From Neptunomonas japonica DSM 18939 (GTDB taxonomy: Bacteria; Pseudomonadota; Gammaproteobacteria; Pseudomonadales; Balneatricaceae), in contig NZ_KE383917.1 of NCBI RefSeq assembly GCF_000422765.1, positions 130,936-194,935 on the forward strand: DNA of 64,000 bases. Direction: 5' to 3'. This document shows, piece after piece, positions 46,643 through 55,548 of this stretch. Positions within the stretch are counted from its first letter, which is position 1. The number at the start of each line of letters is the position of its first letter. Position numbers and translations under genes: made by a program. The notes under the pieces were generated by a model, which worked only from the letters and a program-made list of their open reading frames with translations, had not been told where the DNA came from and did no database searches.

Positions 46643-47364
46643 CAAATCACCATGCCGTAAGCCATGACAAAAATCATCGGCGTTAATGAAGCAAATGCGA
46701 TCAAACCAAAGCCATCAATCATCGGGTTACGCCCTTCAATAGCAGACGCTAACCCAACTCCCAATGCGGTTACCAGAGGCACAGTAATAGTAGAGGTCGT
46801 TACACCTCCGGAGTCATAAGCAATACCAATAATTTCTTTGGGTGCTAACCCAGTCATAATGACAACTAACAGGTAGCCCCCAATAATCATCCATTGAATA
46901 GACCAGCCTTTTAGTATTCTAAGGACTCCTAAAACAATCGCTAGCCCCACAGAAAAGGCAACTGTTAAGCGCAAACCCGATGCATAGCTTTCTTGAGAAG
47001 CATCATCGGTTGCTATCATCCCACCGTTTGCAGCAACAGTAGCCGCCTCAGCGGCCACGGCTATTAACGCGGGTTCTGCTATGGTAGTACCAAACCCCAA
47101 TGCAAAAGCAAAAGCGAGTAACCAGAAAACACTGCCTTTTCTAGCAAAGGCATGAGCCATTGTTTCACCTATCGGAAACAATCCCATTTCTAAGCCGAAA
47201 ATAAAGAATGTCAGCCCCAACACTACACATAACAGGCCAATCACTAACCCTAAAAAATCAGGGATGGGCTGTTGCAGCACAAATAGCTGAAAAAAGGCAA
47301 TAACAAGAATAATAGGCAGCAGATCTCTTAAACTGCCTAACATTGAGCGAAAAAGTGCAATCAT
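46642..47364 (-). CDS. DUF1538 membrane protein, first subunit (UmpAB-type antiporter)
   Basis: 240 aa from the ATG at 47364 ([20 protein letters not shown]); a TTG four codons upstream (47376) is possible. About seven membrane segments. It is homologous to the downstream protein: [20 protein letters not shown] and [20 protein letters not shown]. The two would form a heterodimer of inverted or parallel repeats. First of a tight four-gene operon with a PII-like and a CBS protein, which points to a nucleotide-regulated ion transporter. Confidence 0.87.
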   Translation of the reverse strand: MIALFRSMLGSLRDLLPIILVIAFFQLFVLQQPIPDFLGLVIGLLCVVLGLTFFIFGLEMGLFPIGETMAHAFARKGSVFWLLAFAFALGFGTTIAEPALIAVAAEAATVAANGGMIATDDASQESYASGLRLTVAFSVGLAIVLGVLRILKGWSIQWMIIGGYLLVVIMTGLAPKEIIGIAYDSGGVTTSTITVPLVTALGVGLASAIEGRNPMIDGFGLIAFASLTPMIFVMAYGMVI

Positions 47365-47376
47365 TCCTACTTTCAA

Positions 47377-47822
47377 TTCCCTTAACTCGTCCTTAAGACT
47401 AATACATTGTTTAGTTTAGCTTTTTTTTGTCAGCTCGTATCGATTCAACAGAAAAAAAACACACTATTCGTACTGTTATTCTATTCTCTGCGTAATTCTC
47501 ATTATACCAACGAAAATGACACTCTGACGCTTCTAACTAGGACCATTAGTAATGGAGCACAGCTTTACTGTAATGTTTAATCATCCCACTCACCGCCATC
47601 ATAACGATTACTTACTTTAGGGGCGCGCTACATCTTCATCAAGCTTATATTCACCACAGATCGACTTAATATAACAGCCTGTTAAAAACACCAAATAACT
47701 AAGAGATGAACCTTAATTACGCAAATTAACAAGAACTCTCAAAAGGTAACCCTTATAGGCGGCTGACCATCCGTCTTGTTACTGATAAAATAGCGCTTTT
47801 TATTATATGTAACGAGGCCCGC
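47377..47822. promoter_or_regulatory. 446-bp intergenic region with candidate DUF3549 promoter
   Basis: Between divergent genes. No open frame or RNA gene recognised. A candidate plus-strand promoter is CTGACC (47763-47768), 17 bp, TAAAAT (47786-47791), 32 bp ahead of the DUF3549 start. The left part is AT-rich (T8 and A8 runs near 47421 and 47452) and should hold the promoter of the antiporter operon. Confidence 0.45.
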
Positions 47823-48902
47823 ATGTCCCAATTCAATAGCATCAGTGATCTCTTGTGTAATAGCGGAGCACAATTTCGTATTTTTGATATGGGGCGTCGT
47901 ATTTCAAAAATCAGCAGTGGCCAGTTTGAAAAACTAGAACAAGGAATGATTCCTTACCCAACACCTTATCTACACCATGCTTGGCTAGCACTGATGCTTT
48001 GGAACACCAAGGACAAACAACAAAACGTTGTTTGGTTTCTAAAATTTCCACTAGATGAACAAGGCTTTTTAGTGCAAGCCGTTCGCGATGACTTTTTAAA
48101 TCGCTTAATGCAAAACATCAGCCAGATGCTACAAAAAGAGAACCTAGACCAAACCAATGACGCACTAAAAGACAATCCATTTTCTTTTACACCGGAGCAA
48201 GAGAAAATGGCAATGTTCCATGCGCAATCAGCTGTCATTATTAACCAACCTCCTAGCCAGTTTTATACGGATACGAAAGCCTATTTTAGTGGCGATCTGG
48301 GTTGGGAAAACTGGTCTTCCATTGGTTATCAAGGAATTGCGGATTTAACAGCTCGCTTAGAAGATGGTAATAACAGCGCCTACATACTCAATGCTATACC
48401 TGAATTACCAGTAGAGCCTCTCAGCGCCCTTTGCACTTGCCTTGAACACATTGAGATAGACCACCGAGTTGCACAAGCGTTATCAAAACGTATAGAGCAA
48501 CTCTTACAACAAGAGCAAGATGGTAACGTTAACTTGCTAGCCTCCTTATTACGCGGTCTATCCAACAGCCACAGCGAAGAACTTAAAAAAGCTGCCATTC
48601 AAAAAACGCTCACTTCTCCCCATGCCCTTAAAGCAGAAGTACTTGTAGCCATCGCTACGCGGTGCAACTTATCACTGCAATATCCAGAACTGCTAAGCTT
48701 ATACCTTGAAAAACTAGCCATTTCTGAAGCGGGCCAAACTGGGTTTTCACGTATACTGGCAGACCTGATGTTTATTCCAGTGATGCGAGTACTGATTCTA
48801 CAAGCTTTCAGAAACCCAGAGCGTAGCGACAGCTTGGCAAAAGCTATTGGTGAAATGTTTGGCGCTTCATTTGAGAGCGATACTAATAGCTCGCCTAAAT
48901 AG
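47823..48902 (+). CDS. DUF3549 family protein
   Basis: 359 aa, soluble, helical. It opens MSQFNSISDLLCNSGAQFRI FDMGRRISKI and includes PYPTPYLHHAWLALMLWN and QNVVWFLKFPLDEQG, which are the recognisable DUF3549 blocks. The C-terminal half looks like a HEAT-type helical array (SLLRGLSNSHSEELKKAAIQ). No function is established. AACGAGGCCCGC precedes the ATG. It is nearly end-to-end with the converging lambda P-like gene (1-bp gap). Confidence 0.85.
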   Translation: MSQFNSISDLLCNSGAQFRIFDMGRRISKISSGQFEKLEQGMIPYPTPYLHHAWLALMLWNTKDKQQNVVWFLKFPLDEQGFLVQAVRDDFLNRLMQNISQMLQKENLDQTNDALKDNPFSFTPEQEKMAMFHAQSAVIINQPPSQFYTDTKAYFSGDLGWENWSSIGYQGIADLTARLEDGNNSAYILNAIPELPVEPLSALCTCLEHIEIDHRVAQALSKRIEQLLQQEQDGNVNLLASLLRGLSNSHSEELKKAAIQKTLTSPHALKAEVLVAIATRCNLSLQYPELLSLYLEKLAISEAGQTGFSRILADLMFIPVMRVLILQAFRNPERSDSLAKAIGEMFGASFESDTNSSPK

Positions 48903-48903
48903 G

Positions 48904-49728
48904 CTAGCCTTTAATATCGACACTCTCAGGCAGAGTCACATCTAGGCCTTCATCTTGAATTTTTTGTTCGGCTTTCTTTTTATAGGAAGCTCGAGCACGA
49001 GAGCCTTCGGGCTTAGTCAAATAATACAGCAATGAAGACGCCTTCTCTTCACTGACAGATTGAGACTGACTCCATTGTTTAATGAAAGCATATAAAGTCG
49101 CATCTCGGTTATCCGTGATTCCTTGGGCATGAGGCTGATCAAGCACCTCCCCCTCTCTAAATCGACGTGCAACCATTTCATAATGATAAGCAAATACAGG
49201 ATAAACGACTCGTTCCTCTTCTGAACGTAAACGAAACCATTCGGTTTCCCGTCCAGCATGATAAACAACCGGGTGACTCCAAGCATGCTGTGTTGGCTGA
49301 CCCGCATAACGGCACGCCTCCATATAGGCCTGCCTAACGCTCGGCACTCCATCTCCAGCACCAATGGTTTCGAGAATTTTAAGAAACTCAGAGATAGTAG
49401 GCATCCACGCAAGTGTTTCTTTACAGCGGTCAACAGCCGCCACAAGCTGAGGCTCAGAGAAAGCAACAATACTCAGGGCCCATTCTCTTTTAGCTATTCT
49501 GATTTCATCTTGGGTTTCAAAGCAGCTCTTAAATTTATGCCCATAAATCGCCATAAACCGAGCAAATATCATATTTACCAGCGCCTTGGTTTCAACACCA
49601 ATAGGGTCTGCTGTTTTTTTCTGCTTCGCTGTAGATTGCAATTCACCAGTCGGTGTCTTTGATATCCATGATGGCTGCTGTAACCCGTTTGCGTTTTTCC
49701 CTAGTATCTGTGCGGGTGTTTTCATCAT
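48904..49728 (-). CDS. Lambda P-like replication protein (putative helicase loader)
   Basis: 274 aa from the ATG at 49728, behind CAGGTAAAA; the frame reaches to 49800, and 49725 is also possible. Residues about 45-125 match the phage lambda P type: ALVNMIFARFMAIYGHKFKS, REWALSIVAFSEPQLVAAVD, WMPTISEFLKILE. Lambda P brings DnaB to the origin. The flanks are hydrophilic, and there is no ATPase motif, so it is not DnaC. It overlaps the upstream DnaT-like gene by 86 bp. No other phage genes are near, so it looks like a resident chromosomal gene. Confidence 0.75.
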   Translation of the reverse strand: MMKTPAQILGKNANGLQQPSWISKTPTGELQSTAKQKKTADPIGVETKALVNMIFARFMAIYGHKFKSCFETQDEIRIAKREWALSIVAFSEPQLVAAVDRCKETLAWMPTISEFLKILETIGAGDGVPSVRQAYMEACRYAGQPTQHAWSHPVVYHAGRETEWFRLRSEEERVVYPVFAYHYEMVARRFREGEVLDQPHAQGITDNRDATLYAFIKQWSQSQSVSEEKASSLLYYLTKPEGSRARASYKKKAEQKIQDEGLDVTLPESVDIKG

Positions 49729-50614
49729 TTTTACCTGAACCTGAAGTGTATCGTTGCTGTTCGTTACGTTGCTGTGCGTTACGCTGCTCTCTGGCATCAC
49801 GCGTTTGCTTTTGAACCCATTCGCGCTTTATCCATGCCAAAAACTTCTGATCCCAATTACTCTCTTTACGTTCTTTATCGATGTAGTAAAGAATAAACTC
49901 ATCTAAACATGTTTCAACAAACTCGCGCGGAATTTGATGTCGCGGCAGAATAGAATAAAACATTTCCGAAGGAGTCCAGCCCATATGCATCATGTGCAGT
50001 TGCTGGTTTCTCTCTTCATGTCGGTCAAATAATTGTTCCAGTTCATCTTTCTGCTTCTTCCACCCGATACTACCACCAAAAGCAGGCGCTGGCCCACGAT
50101 CTCGCATGGTATTGCGTGATGGTAAAGGACGCCGTGGATACGGAGGAGGCGTGTCCAATACAGGCAACGTAGACGTTGGAGGACTTTCCGTCTGGTTATT
50201 TGATTGGTTATCTAGTGGATACTCTCTCGTTACAGACGGTACGACAGAAGGCGCTGTTACCTTTGCTTGAATAGACTGCTCGGGAACATCAATAACGGGG
50301 GGAACTGCACGTGCCCCATGGGCTGACACTTGCGTAACACGAACCGAGCCAGTGTTATTCTTAATCACTTGAATGGGGGTTTGTGCAGATAAAACAGCAA
50401 GTAATTCATCTGTTTTTTCTACTGACCAAAACTCAGTAACGCGCCGCCATTGCTGAGTAGAAAGAACAACTGAGGTGTTGCCCGACTGATCTGCGATACC
50501 TGCAACACTGAGCTGCTCGTGACAAAGATAAAACAATAAAGCCGCTTCTACGCCAAGTTGTCGTGCTAGCGATGGGTAAATAAACAACGGTTTTTCAGGG
50601 ATCGTAATCGACAT
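49643..50614 (-). CDS. DnaT-like/O-like replication-restart protein
   Basis: 323 aa. N-terminal domain (about 1-80, IYPSLARQLGVEAALLFYLC, VLSTQQWRRVTEFW) resembles a winged helix used for partner or DNA binding. Then a Pro/Ser-rich linker (about 120-195), then a DnaT-type ssDNA-binding domain: WTPSEMFYSILPRHQIPREF, FVETCLDEFILYYIDKERKE and NWDQKFLAWIKREWVQKQ. The tail is Arg/Gln-rich. In E. coli, DnaT works with PriA/PriB and DnaC. Here its partner is the lambda P-like gene downstream. The start ATG lies just 9 bp after a terminator-like T-run. Confidence 0.72.
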   Translation of the reverse strand: MSITIPEKPLFIYPSLARQLGVEAALLFYLCHEQLSVAGIADQSGNTSVVLSTQQWRRVTEFWSVEKTDELLAVLSAQTPIQVIKNNTGSVRVTQVSAHGARAVPPVIDVPEQSIQAKVTAPSVVPSVTREYPLDNQSNNQTESPPTSTLPVLDTPPPYPRRPLPSRNTMRDRGPAPAFGGSIGWKKQKDELEQLFDRHEERNQQLHMMHMGWTPSEMFYSILPRHQIPREFVETCLDEFILYYIDKERKESNWDQKFLAWIKREWVQKQTRDAREQRNAQQRNEQQRYTSGSGKNDENTRTDTREKRKRVTAAIMDIKDTDW

Positions 50615-50623
50615 TCAAGTACC

Positions 50624-50651
50624 AAAAAGGGTTGCTGCTGAACAACAACCC
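50624..50651 (-). terminator. Terminator-like hairpin just upstream of the DnaT-like gene
   Basis: On the minus strand, GGGTTGTTG pairs with GCAGCAACCC (50629-50651, with two G-U pairs), followed by five T (complement of 50624-50628). It would end the upstream CBS transcript, but lies only 9 bp from the DnaT-like start codon. Any promoter for that gene must then be within or before the CBS gene. Confidence 0.65.
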
Positions 50652-50675
50652 TCATCGGCGATGTTCAGCGTATCA

Positions 50676-51083
50676 TTAACTGTTTTGTGCGAACTCTTCT
50701 ACTGCTCGCAAAATATCACTGCGACTAATCTGCCCCACCAGCTTACCTTCTCGTATAACGGGTAATCGACGGCGCCCTTTATCGATGAAAATTCTTGCTA
50801 CTTCGATGATATTTGCATCGTAATTAACTGTTTCTACATTTTTCGCCATACAGTCCGCAACACATCCACCTACTTCTTCTTCATGATAGGTAAGGGTCAA
50901 AATAGCTTTCAGGCAATCAACCTCTGAGATAAGACCTACAAGCTCACCTTGCTCATTAGTTACCGGCGCACCTGATATCTTATATCTTAACAAACTATTG
51001 ATCGCTTCAAAAAGATCGGTCTCAGGATGGAAAGTTACCAGTCCTGTTGCCATATAATCCTGAACTTTCACAGATTTTAACAT
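50676..51083 (-). CDS. CBS-domain protein
   Basis: 135 aa from the ATG at 51083 (MLKSVKVQDYMATGLVTFHP), 7 bases after AGGAGG. Two CBS motifs: DLFEAINSLLRYKISGAPVT and NIIEVARIFIDKGRRRLPVI; it ends GQISRSDILRAVEEFAQNS. A stand-alone Bateman module, likely adenosine-nucleotide binding. Partner unknown; neighbours are purU upstream and the DnaT-like gene downstream. Confidence 0.88.
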   Translation of the reverse strand: MLKSVKVQDYMATGLVTFHPETDLFEAINSLLRYKISGAPVTNEQGELVGLISEVDCLKAILTLTYHEEEVGGCVADCMAKNVETVNYDANIIEVARIFIDKGRRRLPVIREGKLVGQISRSDILRAVEEFAQNS

Positions 51084-51176
51084 GCTACATCCTCCTACCT
51101 GATACCAATCTTCCCTTACCTGCATTACTTTACCTGTTTATATAGTAATGCAGCTAGCAGACAACAAGTATTGATT

Positions 51177-52031
51177 TCAGTTAAAAACTACAGTTTTATT
51201 TCCACGCACCAATATCCGGTCTTCCAGATGCCAGCGCAAGCCACGTGACAATACATTCTTTTCTACATCGCGCCCCAACCTAACCATTTCTTCGGGTTGG
51301 TCTTGATGGCTTATACGAATAACATCTTGATCAATAATTGGGCCTTCATCGAGATCCTGCGTAACGTAATGACACGTTGCACCGATTAATTTAACTCCAC
51401 GATCATGCGCTTGGTGATAAGGCTTTGCTCCAGCAAACGATGGTAGAAAACTATGGTGAATATTGATGATCTGATGTGTGTATGTATCACATAACTCATG
51501 CGGCAAAATCTGCATATAGCGCGCCAGAACAATCACGTCAGCGTTATATTCATTGATAAGAGATTTGACCCCATCAAAGTGATTTTGTTTGTTATCTTTA
51601 TCCACCGGAACATGATGGTATGGAATATCGTGCCACTCCACCATTGTTCTTAAGTCATCATGGTTCGAAATTACGCAGGGAATATCACAAAACAATTCTT
51701 TGGAATGAAAGCGATATAATAGGTCTGCTAAACAGTGTGACTCTCGGCTAGCCATCAACAATACACGCTTAGGGACAGCAGAATCGGTAATACGCCACTC
51801 CATCTGAAAAGACTGAGCAATAGGTGAGAATGCCTCTCTTAACCCCTCTAATTCAAAAGGCAAAGAACTCGCAACAATTTCAACTCGCATAAAAAACCAG
51901 CCAATTGAAGGATCTGAATGCTGATTGGCATCGGTAATTGAACCACCATGGCTAGAGATGAAATTACTCACCATCGCGACAACACCCACTCTATCGGGAC
52001 AAGCCAGCACCAATCGATATCGACGTTCCAT
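51177..52031 (-). CDS. purU: Formyltetrahydrofolate deformylase
   Basis: 284 aa from the ATG at 52031 (MERRYRLVLACPDRVGVVAM), behind GGGATGTAAAAACA; the frame extends another 24 residues of low-complexity Leu upstream. N-terminal ACT domain (about 1-80), then a formyltransferase-type catalytic domain: FHSKELFCDIPCVISNHDDL, VLARYMQILPHELC, IINIHHSFLPSFAGAKPYHQ, GATCHYVTQDLDEGPIIDQD. It hydrolyses formyl-THF to formate, balancing C1 units made by glycine cleavage. Confidence 0.95.
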   Translation of the reverse strand: MERRYRLVLACPDRVGVVAMVSNFISSHGGSITDANQHSDPSIGWFFMRVEIVASSLPFELEGLREAFSPIAQSFQMEWRITDSAVPKRVLLMASRESHCLADLLYRFHSKELFCDIPCVISNHDDLRTMVEWHDIPYHHVPVDKDNKQNHFDGVKSLINEYNADVIVLARYMQILPHELCDTYTHQIINIHHSFLPSFAGAKPYHQAHDRGVKLIGATCHYVTQDLDEGPIIDQDVIRISHQDQPEEMVRLGRDVEKNVLSRGLRWHLEDRILVRGNKTVVFN

Positions 52032-52211
52032 TGTTTTTACATCCCAATAAAGATTAAAAAATAATAACAATAATAGCAGCTTAACTGCCCTGCGGGCATC
52101 CACTCTTGGTTGAATCTATGATCGAGACATTCCAACTCTTAGAGCAACTCTGCTTTTTTTAGTTTTTCTAGCTATGATAAGAATATACATATGTACTGGA
52201 GCTAGTAGCTG

Positions 52212-53744
52212 ATGCACTTCATCCCCGAGCGTATGACACCTTTAAAAGCCCTCCGTCTGGGTATTGACACCCACCATGAGTTGATCATTTATCTTCGTGC
52301 GGATTGCCCAGTATGCCGCTCGGAAGGCTTCTCTGCGATGTCACGAGTACTAGTATCATCAGAAGAGCACCATGCAATTGCCACACTTAATATCGTTACC
52401 GGTGACCTATTAAAAAAAGGACAAATTGGCTTTTCAGAACCCGCTTGGCAGCGTTTGTACTTACAAAACGATAATCCAATATGGCTATCACACCCCAAAC
52501 CCGTTCAGTCGATGTCCTACGTCAGAGCCAAAGTATACGGCCACAAACTGGATGAAATAGCTTTCCAAAGCATTATCAATGACATTGTTGATGGCCGATA
52601 TGCCGATGTTCATGTCGCTGCATTTGTGACGGCATGTGGTGATAAGAACCTTAGTAATGATGAAATAACGGCCTTAACTCATGCCATGATCAAGGCCGGA
52701 AGTACCATTGATTGGAACCTACCCTTAGTCGTGGACAAGCATTGCGTAGGCGGCTTACCAGGAAACAGAACCACCCCTATTATCGTTCCTATTCTAGCGG
52801 CATGTGGGCTAACAATGCCCAAAACATCATCACGTGCCATTACCTCACCCGCAGGCACAGCAGATACGATGGAAACGCTCACCAATGTCTGTTTATCCCA
52901 AGACATGATGCGTAACGTGGTAAAACAGCAAGGAGCGTGTTTAGCATGGGGAGGTTCGATGCGACTCAGTCCGGCTGACGACTTACTCATTCAAGTGGAA
53001 CGTGCGCTTGATATCGATAGTGAAGGACAATTAATAGCCTCCGTTCTTTCCAAGAAAATTGCGGCTGGAGCAACTCATGTCTTAATTGATATTCCCGTTG
53101 GAACTACAGCCAAAATACGGACCCCAGAAGCCGCAGAGCAACTAGCAGACAGCTTTAGGAGTGTGGCAAAAAACCTTGGACTTTCACTGCAAGTATTACT
53201 ATCTGATGGCTCTCAACCTGTCGGCAAAGGCATTGGCCCAGCCTTAGAAGCTTATGACATCCTTGCGGTCTTACAAAACAGGTCAGATGCACCTCAAGAT
53301 CTAAAAAAGCGTGCTTGTATGCTTGCTGGCACCATGCTGGAAATGATTGAACACGTAAAGCCTGGTAAAGGACTGGCCAAAGCCCAGCAAGTTTTAGAAA
53401 ACGGGGGGGCTTGGCGTAAATTCCAAGCGATTTGCTATGCCCAAGGTGAATTTCATATCCCACCTATTGCGCCATACCGCTATAATATTGTGTGCCATAC
53501 ATCAGGGACGGTCGTATCCATAGATAATAGAAAATTAGCGCAAACAGCCAAATTAGCAGGCGCCCCTGCTGATCCTGAAGCGGGCGTTGAGTTATTTGTC
53601 AAAATAGGTCACAAAGTTAGTATTAACCAAATCCTATTAACCATTCATGCAGCCAATATTGGAGAGTTAAACTACGCCGTTGAGTTCCTTGAAGAACACA
53701 AAGATATGATCCTGATAGAACCTGAAAAAGAGGTACGCCATTGA
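52212..53744 (+). CDS. Archaeal-type thymidine/AMP phosphorylase (DeoA family, long form)
   Basis: 510 aa. The N-terminal 95 residues form an extra domain found in the type-2/AMP phosphorylase group (MHFIPERMTPLKALRLGIDT). Then the nucleoside-phosphorylase fold: IVDGRYADVHVAAFVTAC, VVDKHCVGGLPGNRTTPIIV, MPKTSSRAITSPAGTADTME, and a C-terminal hammerhead barrel (VSIDNRKLAQTAKLAGAPAD). Enzymes of this group phosphorolyse nucleosides or nucleoside 5'-monophosphates to base and ribose-(1,5-bis)phosphate. Coupled to a PRPP-synthetase homologue by a stop/start overlap. Confidence 0.9.
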   Translation: MHFIPERMTPLKALRLGIDTHHELIIYLRADCPVCRSEGFSAMSRVLVSSEEHHAIATLNIVTGDLLKKGQIGFSEPAWQRLYLQNDNPIWLSHPKPVQSMSYVRAKVYGHKLDEIAFQSIINDIVDGRYADVHVAAFVTACGDKNLSNDEITALTHAMIKAGSTIDWNLPLVVDKHCVGGLPGNRTTPIIVPILAACGLTMPKTSSRAITSPAGTADTMETLTNVCLSQDMMRNVVKQQGACLAWGGSMRLSPADDLLIQVERALDIDSEGQLIASVLSKKIAAGATHVLIDIPVGTTAKIRTPEAAEQLADSFRSVAKNLGLSLQVLLSDGSQPVGKGIGPALEAYDILAVLQNRSDAPQDLKKRACMLAGTMLEMIEHVKPGKGLAKAQQVLENGGAWRKFQAICYAQGEFHIPPIAPYRYNIVCHTSGTVVSIDNRKLAQTAKLAGAPADPEAGVELFVKIGHKVSINQILLTIHAANIGELNYAVEFLEEHKDMILIEPEKEVRH

Positions 53745-54634
53745 TAATTTTCAACTTAGATTCTGATCCGTCTCTTTTTGATGAACTAGCTCAAGCGCTG
53801 CTTGCCAAGAAAGGTGAGTTAGAACAACGAAGATTTCCTGATGGTGAATCCTATCTTCGTGTTCACTCTGATTGCAGCCATCAAGATGTCATTATTTTTT
53901 GTAATCTTTATCAACCAGATTTAAAAATTTTAAGATTGCTCTTTTTAACAACAGTATTAAAAGAGATGGGCGCAACACAGGTTGGACTCATCACTCCCTA
54001 CCTTCCTTACATGCGACAAGATAAACAGTTTAATCACGGGGAGTGTGTTAGCTCACGCCCTTTTGCCAAGCTCTTATCAGCTTCATTAGATTTCTTGATA
54101 ACAATGGACCCGCATTTACATCGATATGACTCGCTTGATGAGATATACACATTAAAGTCTTGTGTGGTCTCTGCCGCGCCTTTAATTGCACATTGGATCC
54201 AACAACATATTCCCAACCCACTGTTAATTGGCCCAGACATGGAGAGTGAACAATGGGTTTCTGAAGTTGCCCGCTTAGCCGATGCACCTTTTCAAATACT
54301 AGAGAAAATACGCCATGGAGATACCCTCGTTGAAATATCGCCCCCTGAACTAGCGCCCTATAAAAACAAAACACCCGTTCTTATCGATGACATTATTTCA
54401 AGCGGTAATACCATGTTAGAGACTATCAACCATCTCACATTGGCCAATATGAAACGCCCCGTATGCATAGGAGTTCATGGTATTTTTGCTGAAGGTGCTT
54501 TCTCACAACTACAACAGTTTGCTAACGTGATAACTACTCAGTGCATCCCCCATTCGAGTAACAATATTGATATCGCCCCCGCATTGGCCAAAGCTACGCT
54601 TTTATTAATAAATAAAAATATTGCTAATACGTAG
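53741..54634 (+). CDS. Divergent ribose-phosphate pyrophosphokinase homologue
   Basis: 297 aa, shorter than housekeeping Prs (about 315). Prs-fold landmarks: QRRFPDGESYLRVHSDC, GLITPYLPYMRQDKQF, ITMDPHLHRYDSL and the PRPP loop PVLIDDIISSGNTMLETI. The catalytic KxR region reads LEKIRHGDT. It starts at a TTG overlapping the phosphorylase stop (TTGA), with GAGG 8 bases upstream, so the pair is translationally coupled. Probably a second Prs making, or using, PRPP in nucleotide salvage rather than the main synthetase. Confidence 0.82.
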   Translation: MIIFNLDSDPSLFDELAQALLAKKGELEQRRFPDGESYLRVHSDCSHQDVIIFCNLYQPDLKILRLLFLTTVLKEMGATQVGLITPYLPYMRQDKQFNHGECVSSRPFAKLLSASLDFLITMDPHLHRYDSLDEIYTLKSCVVSAAPLIAHWIQQHIPNPLLIGPDMESEQWVSEVARLADAPFQILEKIRHGDTLVEISPPELAPYKNKTPVLIDDIISSGNTMLETINHLTLANMKRPVCIGVHGIFAEGAFSQLQQFANVITTQCIPHSSNNIDIAPALAKATLLLINKNIANT

Positions 54635-54734
54635 ACTTACTTTAAGCAACACACTGTTCCTCTTTATGCCTATGTTCAGAAAAAGAATAAACTTAACCTT
54701 TCACTATAGACTTCAAAAATAGAGCACACATTAT

Positions 54735-55472
54735 ATGAACCCTACCATCGACTTACTCAATAACCACCGATCTATTCGCGCTTTTAAAGAACAAGCTGTT
54801 AGCCAAGAGACAATCAACACCCTAGTATCGTGCGGACAAGCTGCGGCAACTTCTAGCTTTATTCAAGCATGCACCGTTATCCAGGTGGAAGACTCATCTA
54901 AAAGAGAAAAACTGGCTGAGTACGCCGGTAACCAAAAGTATGTTCAAACCGCTCCGACTTTCTTGGTTTTTTGTGCCGACATGAAACGCCATGAAATGGC
55001 TTGTAACCTGCATAATGAACAGATGCAAAGTGGCTTTACCGAGCAATTTATCACTGCCACCGTTGATTGCGCTCTATTTGCGCAAAATGTGGCCATTGCA
55101 GCTGAGTCTTTGGATCTAGGGGTTGTTTATATCGGAGGCATTCGTAACAAGGTAAATGACGTGAGTGATCTGCTCGATCTTCCAGATCTTGTTTATCCTG
55201 TATTTGGCATGTGTATTGGTTACCCAGATCAATCACCAGAAGTTAAACCTCGTCTACCACTACCTATCGTATTAAAAAAAGATTCTTATTCAAACGTTCA
55301 AGATTCTGAACTCTTGGCCGATTACGATAAAGTCATTCGCGATTATTACCTTTCACGAACGGGTGGCAATAAAGATATGAGTTGGAGCGAACAGATTGCA
55401 GGGATGCTGGTAAAAGAAGCTCGACCACACATGCTTGAATTTTTAAAAGCTCGTGGCTACCTACTTAAATAA
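54735..55472 (+). CDS. nfsA: NfsA-type NADPH nitroreductase/flavin reductase
   Basis: 245 aa. Features: LLNNHRSIRAFKEQAVSQET (N-terminal FMN site), AAATSSFIQACTVIQVEDSS, SLDLGVVYIGGIRNK and MCIGYPDQSPEVKPRLPLP. Typical of NfsA/FRP enzymes that reduce nitroaromatics and quinones with NADPH and FMN. No strong ribosome-binding site, but position and length fit. It stands alone between the Prs homologue and the GGDEF-EAL gene. Confidence 0.9.
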   Translation: MNPTIDLLNNHRSIRAFKEQAVSQETINTLVSCGQAAATSSFIQACTVIQVEDSSKREKLAEYAGNQKYVQTAPTFLVFCADMKRHEMACNLHNEQMQSGFTEQFITATVDCALFAQNVAIAAESLDLGVVYIGGIRNKVNDVSDLLDLPDLVYPVFGMCIGYPDQSPEVKPRLPLPIVLKKDSYSNVQDSELLADYDKVIRDYYLSRTGGNKDMSWSEQIAGMLVKEARPHMLEFLKARGYLLK

Positions 55473-55548
55473 ATTACAGTATTCCTTAGCAGCTATAATT
55501 CCAGACTATACTGCATTGGTATGAGGGTACTTTTATCAGTGAGCATTA

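Noticed and set aside
49258..49662. 134-codon frame on the plus strand across the lambda P-like gene
   Set aside because: Antisense of an intact gene; codon use does not resemble neighbours.
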